A stretch of DNA of 43,171 bases from a virus. Below are positions 39,513 to 43,171 of the stretch, piece by piece (the first letter of the stretch is position 1; every line of letters starts with the position of its first letter). Location of the stretch: IMG/VR virus record IMGVR_UViG_3300028800_000163, positions 1 through 43,171 of that record. One strand, written 5' to 3'. The notes beneath the pieces were generated by a model. It was given only the letters and a program-made list of their open reading frames with translations. It ran no database searches and had not been told where the DNA came from. Both the position numbers and the translations under genes were made by a program.

Positions 39513-41492
39513 ATGGCGTGGTATGACGACTGGTTAAAGAATAGGGTCAGAGGCGAGATTAGTGAGCTATTGAAGGCTGACGGCATCTCTTCGCCAATGG
39601 CAGCTCCAGGGACCCAAGATGTGGTCAGTGGAGACGGCTTACCCGACGTTCCAGAAACTGGCCATGACGCTAGTCAGCAGATCGGCCGCAAGGCTTATGT
39701 CGATGATCCTTATTTTGATCTCATCGGCAGCCAAGTCAACTATAAATTCAAGCTAACACGCATCTCTAACAAGACCCTTAAAGAGGTCTCTGTAAGAGAC
39801 TGGCTCATCTCAGCCATCATCCAATGCCGCGTTGATACCCTTCTCAGGTTCTCGCGCATCGAGCATAGACGCCATGAGATGGGTTTCAGGGTTGTCAAGA
39901 AGGATAACTCTGCTCACTACTCTCCTGAGGAAAAGGAAGAGATAGCAGCGATCGAAGACTTTATCTATCACTGTGGTCGCAAGGAAGGCACGCCAGCCGA
40001 CGATAAGAGACTCTTCGGTGAGTTCTTGAAGTGTATCGGCCGTGACGCCCTCACATTCGGTCACGTTGCAATTGAAAAAGTTAAGACGAGAGCTGGTGGC
40101 TTACACAGGTTCCGCCCTCTGCCTGCGGAATCTATATATCTTATCAATAAGAACCTCTCGAAGGAGCAAGTGAGCTCCAACGCGATGAAGAATTATCAGC
40201 TCACTCGCCCAAAGAGCGACAACGATCCTAAGACTGAACAGGTCGTTAATGAGGTCGAGAACGATTTCATCAAGTACGTTCAGATCTCGTACGATAACAG
40301 ACCCCTTGCCACGTTCGGTGACGAGGACTGTATCTTCAAGCTGTTCAACCCTCAGAACTTCGCAGACTCGATGGGATATTGCTATTCACCCCTTGAATTA
40401 GCTATCATCAACATCACGAATCACTTGAACGTTGAAAACTACAATGCAAACTTCTTCACGCACGGCTATGCAGCCCGCGGCGTTCTCCACCTAAAGGGAA
40501 CTGTAACGCAGCAGCAGCTTGCCAACTTCCGTCGTACTTTCTATAACAGTATTACAGGTCACCAAAACGCATGGAGAACCCCAATCGTGGCGGGTCTCGA
40601 TGAAGTTCAATGGGTACCAATGTCTGCTAACGCCAAGGAGATGGAGTACCTCAACTACAACAACCATCTTATGCGTATTCTTTGCTCTCAGTTCCAGATC
40701 GACCCGGTCGAGTTGGGATTGGACTACCTCATCAGTGCAACCGGCCGCGGTTCTCCGATGCAGCAGTCTAACAATGAGTACAAGATCACCTACTCCCGTG
40801 AGCGTGGCTTAGTACCCCTCTTGATGTTCGTTGAAGATCTTATCAACTGCGATGTTCTTCCTGCTATCGACAAGAGCTTGGCTGGCAAATATAAGTTCGT
40901 GTTCACCGGCATGACCGAAGAGACTCCGCAAACTGAGATTGCTCAGATGCAAGCTGAGATGACTGTATGGAAGTCGATGAACGACCTCCTTCAGCAGGCT
41001 CAGAAGGATAAGATCGGTGAAGCCGCTGCAGACCTTCCCCTTAACCAGGCTTTCTGGGCACTGGTTGAAAAGAACTACACTCGTGGGGAGATTCGCGAGT
41101 TCTTCTTCGGCGATAAGGGTGCAAGCACTAAACGCGAGCTTCAATACATCCCTGGCGACCAGTCATTCATGGCATGGCAGCAGATGTTAGCAGCTCTTGA
41201 AGCTGCTGAAGAGCAGAAGAAGCAGATGGCTCAGCAGCAAGATGCTGCAACTCAAGAAGCTCAGATGAAGATGGCTCAAGAGAAGCAGAAGCATGACCAT
41301 GCTGAAGCTGCTCATGGTCGCGATAAAGAGAAGCACAACCTTGAGATGGAGCAGATCAAAGCTAAGGCTGCAAGTGATGCAGTTCAGAGCGGTCTCAAAG
41401 GTACTGCTAAACAGTTTGGTGCATCTAAGGCTGGCAATATAGGTGGTCAGGTTACAGCCAACCCCATCAACAAGCTAGATGGATCAGAATAA
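39513..41492 (+). CDS. Portal protein
   Basis: 659 residues. Position after the terminase, size and motifs fit a phage portal: SVRDWLISAIIQCRVDTL, GHVAIEKVKTRAGGLHRFR, FNPQNFADSMGYCYSPLELA, and the ring region with SRERGLVPLLMFVEDL. The C-terminal 100 residues are a long charged Q/K/E-rich coil, perhaps the barrel or crown. It forms the dodecameric DNA gate of the head. The start lacks a Shine-Dalgarno site and fits leaderless expression. Confidence 0.88.
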   Translation: MAWYDDWLKNRVRGEISELLKADGISSPMAAPGTQDVVSGDGLPDVPETGHDASQQIGRKAYVDDPYFDLIGSQVNYKFKLTRISNKTLKEVSVRDWLISAIIQCRVDTLLRFSRIEHRRHEMGFRVVKKDNSAHYSPEEKEEIAAIEDFIYHCGRKEGTPADDKRLFGEFLKCIGRDALTFGHVAIEKVKTRAGGLHRFRPLPAESIYLINKNLSKEQVSSNAMKNYQLTRPKSDNDPKTEQVVNEVENDFIKYVQISYDNRPLATFGDEDCIFKLFNPQNFADSMGYCYSPLELAIINITNHLNVENYNANFFTHGYAARGVLHLKGTVTQQQLANFRRTFYNSITGHQNAWRTPIVAGLDEVQWVPMSANAKEMEYLNYNNHLMRILCSQFQIDPVELGLDYLISATGRGSPMQQSNNEYKITYSRERGLVPLLMFVEDLINCDVLPAIDKSLAGKYKFVFTGMTEETPQTEIAQMQAEMTVWKSMNDLLQQAQKDKIGEAAADLPLNQAFWALVEKNYTRGEIREFFFGDKGASTKRELQYIPGDQSFMAWQQMLAALEAAEEQKKQMAQQQDAATQEAQMKMAQEKQKHDHAEAAHGRDKEKHNLEMEQIKAKAASDAVQSGLKGTAKQFGASKAGNIGGQVTANPINKLDGSE

Positions 41493-41643
41493 CCTTTACT
41501 TCAGGGCGGATACCGGCGAGGTTATGACTAAAGAGAAGAGAAACTCGGTCATGATGCTAACTAAGATCCTGTATAGGCTCGACATAATCACTGAAGAACA
41601 AGCCCTCGATATAGCGACCAAGTTCCATATCTTGTTTGTATAA
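41479..41643 (+). CDS. Small protein of unknown function after the portal
   Basis: 54 residues overlapping the portal end by 14 nt. Starts MDQNNLYFRADTGEVMTKEK and ends KFHILFV. Helical and basic. Its stop overlaps the next promoter box. No family recognised. Confidence 0.55.
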   Translation: MDQNNLYFRADTGEVMTKEKRNSVMMLTKILYRLDIITEEQALDIATKFHILFV

Positions 41644-41644
41644 T
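41639..41644 (+). promoter_or_regulatory. GTATAAT box before the kinase-fusion gene
   Basis: TATAAT preceded by TG, 10 nt before ATG 41655. This leaves at most a 3-4 nt leader and no ribosome site. Confidence 0.6.
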
Positions 41645-41654
41645 CACCTCGATT

Positions 41655-42500
41655 ATGGCATTAATAATTCTAGAAGGTCTCGACAGGACCGGTAAAAGTT
41701 CAGTTGCCTCTCTCTTTGAGAGCCAGGGGTACGAGCTTATCCATATGTCGGCACCGGATAAAGCTTTAAGTCAACCGGGATACGAAGGTCCAACCTATCT
41801 AGATCAGATGGTTGAGATGCTTGCGGCCATTGGCGGTAGGGACGTTGTCCTTGATCGCAGTCACTATGGAGAGCTCATCTGGCCTCAGGTGTACGGCCGC
41901 AAGGGTCTTCTAAACGAGGAGGACATGGAATATCTCCGAGAGATCGAGAATAACATGGATCCACTTCGCATCCTGATGCATGATCCAAACAACGAGGCTC
42001 ATTGGCAACGTTGCGTTGACAACAAAGAGCCGCTCACTAAAGCACAGTTTGTCAAAGCTAGATCGCTTTACTCCAGTATGGCAGATAAGTATGGCTTTGA
42101 GCGCAAAACTTTGAAGGACTTTCCTGATGCCGTCCAACCGCTCCCCGCGAATAGTAAACCTCAAGATAGCAAGTCCGCTGATGCTAAGACCGCCAGTGGT
42201 GAGGCTTCTGCTTCTTCTCAAGAAGCTGGGAATAATAAGGGGAGTGAGGCTCTAGCTAAGTCTAAAGAACAGTTGAAGCTTGAGCGAGCCAACATTATCA
42301 ATGAGGTCCTATCTAAGCGCATCATCAAGGGCAAGGGCCAATCGTATGATGACGTTGAAAGAATGGTTCGTCACTTCCTAAACATGGAACTAGGTAAAAT
42401 TTTGGGTACGAGCGGTCCAAATAACACATCACTTACAAATGAAGAAGTAGAACTACTCAAGTTCTTCTGCCAAAGATTGAAAGATAAGGAGTCACAATGA
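41655..42500 (+). CDS. Thymidylate-kinase-like protein fused to a C-terminal unknown domain
   Basis: 281 residues in two parts. Residues 1-160 are a nucleoside monophosphate kinase: P-loop EGLDRTGKSS (7-16), VVLDRSHYGE (about 64-73) and helical lid. A low-complexity A/S/K linker (about 165-200) leads to a domain of about 80 residues (INEVLSKRIIKGKGQSYDDV, then LGKI, and LTNEEVELLKFFCQRLKD). The kinase would supply dTDP or another dNDP. The tail looks like a separate phage protein joined by the linker. Its stop overlaps the next ATG. Confidence 0.75.
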   Translation: MALIILEGLDRTGKSSVASLFESQGYELIHMSAPDKALSQPGYEGPTYLDQMVEMLAAIGGRDVVLDRSHYGELIWPQVYGRKGLLNEEDMEYLREIENNMDPLRILMHDPNNEAHWQRCVDNKEPLTKAQFVKARSLYSSMADKYGFERKTLKDFPDAVQPLPANSKPQDSKSADAKTASGEASASSQEAGNNKGSEALAKSKEQLKLERANIINEVLSKRIIKGKGQSYDDVERMVRHFLNMELGKILGTSGPNNTSLTNEEVELLKFFCQRLKDKESQ

Positions 42501-43087
42501 AGGGTTTCAGACAGCAGCCACAGGTAGGACGTAAGGAAAGACTTCGCGAGATGGAGACCGAGCTAAAGAATATGGCGATGTCCCTTCGCATCTCTCAGAT
42601 GATGACTCAACAGATTCTTCAGAATATGAAGGCTATGGCTGAGGACATGGGACGAAACGTCGGCCTCATCAGCGAACTTCAGTATAAGGTCCTTGCGGTT
42701 CAGAAGGCTGCTAACCTCGACGTCGTTCAGTTAAACGAAGTTGCCAACGAATATCGTCTGAGGGACTTCTGCGAAGCTTCTGATAAAGAAGATGCAGAGC
42801 AAGGTTTCACTGTAGGTACAGTCGTAGATGAGCACAGCACTGTCATCCTAACCTCTACCACTGCCGATAAGGATCGCGGCATCTTCCGTTCACGTATCAA
42901 GCTGTCAACCTGTCAGGTCCCTGACCTCATCAAGGCTTTCACTGGTCGTGAAGTTGGTGCACGTGCTGTCGTATCCCTCAACGGTATCGAGCATGATGTA
43001 GAGCTTCTAGCAATTAGACAACCAGCTCCTGTAGTGGCTGAAGCAGCTCCGCAACCTGATGCGCAGGCGGTCCAAGGGAACGCATAA
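42497..43087 (+). CDS. Unknown protein with coiled coil and C-terminal beta domain
   Basis: 196 residues. Residues 10-85 form a coiled coil (MKAMAEDMGRNVGLISELQ); residues 100-170 a beta domain with FTVGTVVDEHSTVILTSTTA and VGARAVVSLNGIEHDVELLA; then an A/P-rich tail. AAGGAG lies 5 nt before the ATG. Possibly head- or packaging-related from position. No family recognised. Confidence 0.65.
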   Translation: MKGFRQQPQVGRKERLREMETELKNMAMSLRISQMMTQQILQNMKAMAEDMGRNVGLISELQYKVLAVQKAANLDVVQLNEVANEYRLRDFCEASDKEDAEQGFTVGTVVDEHSTVILTSTTADKDRGIFRSRIKLSTCQVPDLIKAFTGREVGARAVVSLNGIEHDVELLAIRQPAPVVAEAAPQPDAQAVQGNA

Positions 43088-43171
43088 TGTCTGATGATGA
43101 CAAGGAGATGGACCAAAGGTGCCCACGCGCCCTTGATAACCTTCCTAAGGAATTTTGTCCTCTCGCTGTCA
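43087..43171 (+). CDS. Partial gene at the right edge
   Basis: The ATG overlaps the previous stop (TAATG). 28 codons remain open to the window end, beginning MSDDDKEMDQRCPRALDN and containing two cysteines. Function unknown. Confidence 0.5.
   Translation, partial: MSDDDKEMDQRCPRALDNLPKEFCPLAV

Noticed and set aside
1-43171. Recoding of TAG to an amino acid throughout this phage
   Set aside because: The amber-reading tRNAs made this attractive, but recognised genes here are complete under the standard code and several end in TAG at a sensible C-terminus, with no long genes interrupted by TAG in this window.
1-43171. CRISPR array
   Set aside because: No set of direct repeats with regular unique spacers was seen; the repetition in 1-8889 is degenerate coding repeats of kelch blades.

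Overview
This window is part of a large tailed double-stranded DNA phage genome (Caudoviricetes). The signs are a large terminase next to a portal protein, three giant kelch-type fibre proteins, a virus-encoded replisome and recombination set, dense gene packing with ATGA, TAATG and GTGA overlaps, and many small genes without recognisable relatives. No integrase, transposase, ribosomal RNA or host housekeeping operon is visible. The host cannot be named from the sequence. Both edges cut genes: the first fibre gene lacks its start and the last gene lacks its end.

Layout. 1-8889: three tandem paralogous beta-propeller fibre proteins. 8899-10095: two unknown genes, then a strong bidirectional hairpin terminator. 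10129-13500, minus strand: a replication operon with an HNH endonuclease, a small protein, an unknown protein, a DnaB-like helicase, a zinc-finger/TOPRIM primase and a final unknown. 13547-15692: a divergent UvsW-like SF2 helicase, an unknown gene and an M15-family endolysin-like peptidase. 15701-16923: an RNA and decoding island with a non-canonical tRNA-like gene, a PTH2-type peptidyl-tRNA hydrolase gene, a compact structured RNA of unknown class, a tiny membrane protein and two tRNAs that both carry a CTA (amber) anticodon. 16928-17677: a minus-strand gene of unknown function. 17940-26272: dUTPase, a methyltransferase-like protein without the catalytic SPPY/DPPY motif, a phage GroEL, an FmdB-type zinc ribbon, a gp46/Rad50-like ATPase, an HNH endonuclease and unknowns. 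26306-27157: a probable structural protein. 27230-36086: bacterial-type (family C) DNA polymerase III alpha, a gp32-like single-strand binding protein, a RecA/UvsX recombinase, two metallophosphoesterases (one gp47/Mre11-like) and small zinc or membrane proteins. 36139-43171: a sigma-region-4-like protein, small and large terminase, portal, a nucleoside-monophosphate-kinase fusion and unknowns.

How the genes fit together. Replication appears to combine a bacterial-type C-family polymerase, DnaB helicase and primase with T4-style recombination proteins (UvsW, UvsX, gp32, gp46 and gp47). dUTPase and the kinase serve nucleotide supply. GroEL may fold phage proteins. Terminase and portal form the packaging motor, and the kelch proteins probably bind the host surface.

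The most unusual signals are regulatory and decoding-related. First, a recurrent promoter-like box, usually GTATAAT with no evident -35 element. In eight places the -10 hexamer sits exactly 6 nt before a start codon that lacks a Shine-Dalgarno site, which predicts leaderless mRNAs. Second, two adjacent amber-reading tRNAs, a peptidyl-tRNA hydrolase and a structured RNA in one island. Third, the DNA polymerase gene ends in an amber codon and is separated from the next gene only by a second in-frame amber codon, so amber readthrough would fuse the two proteins.
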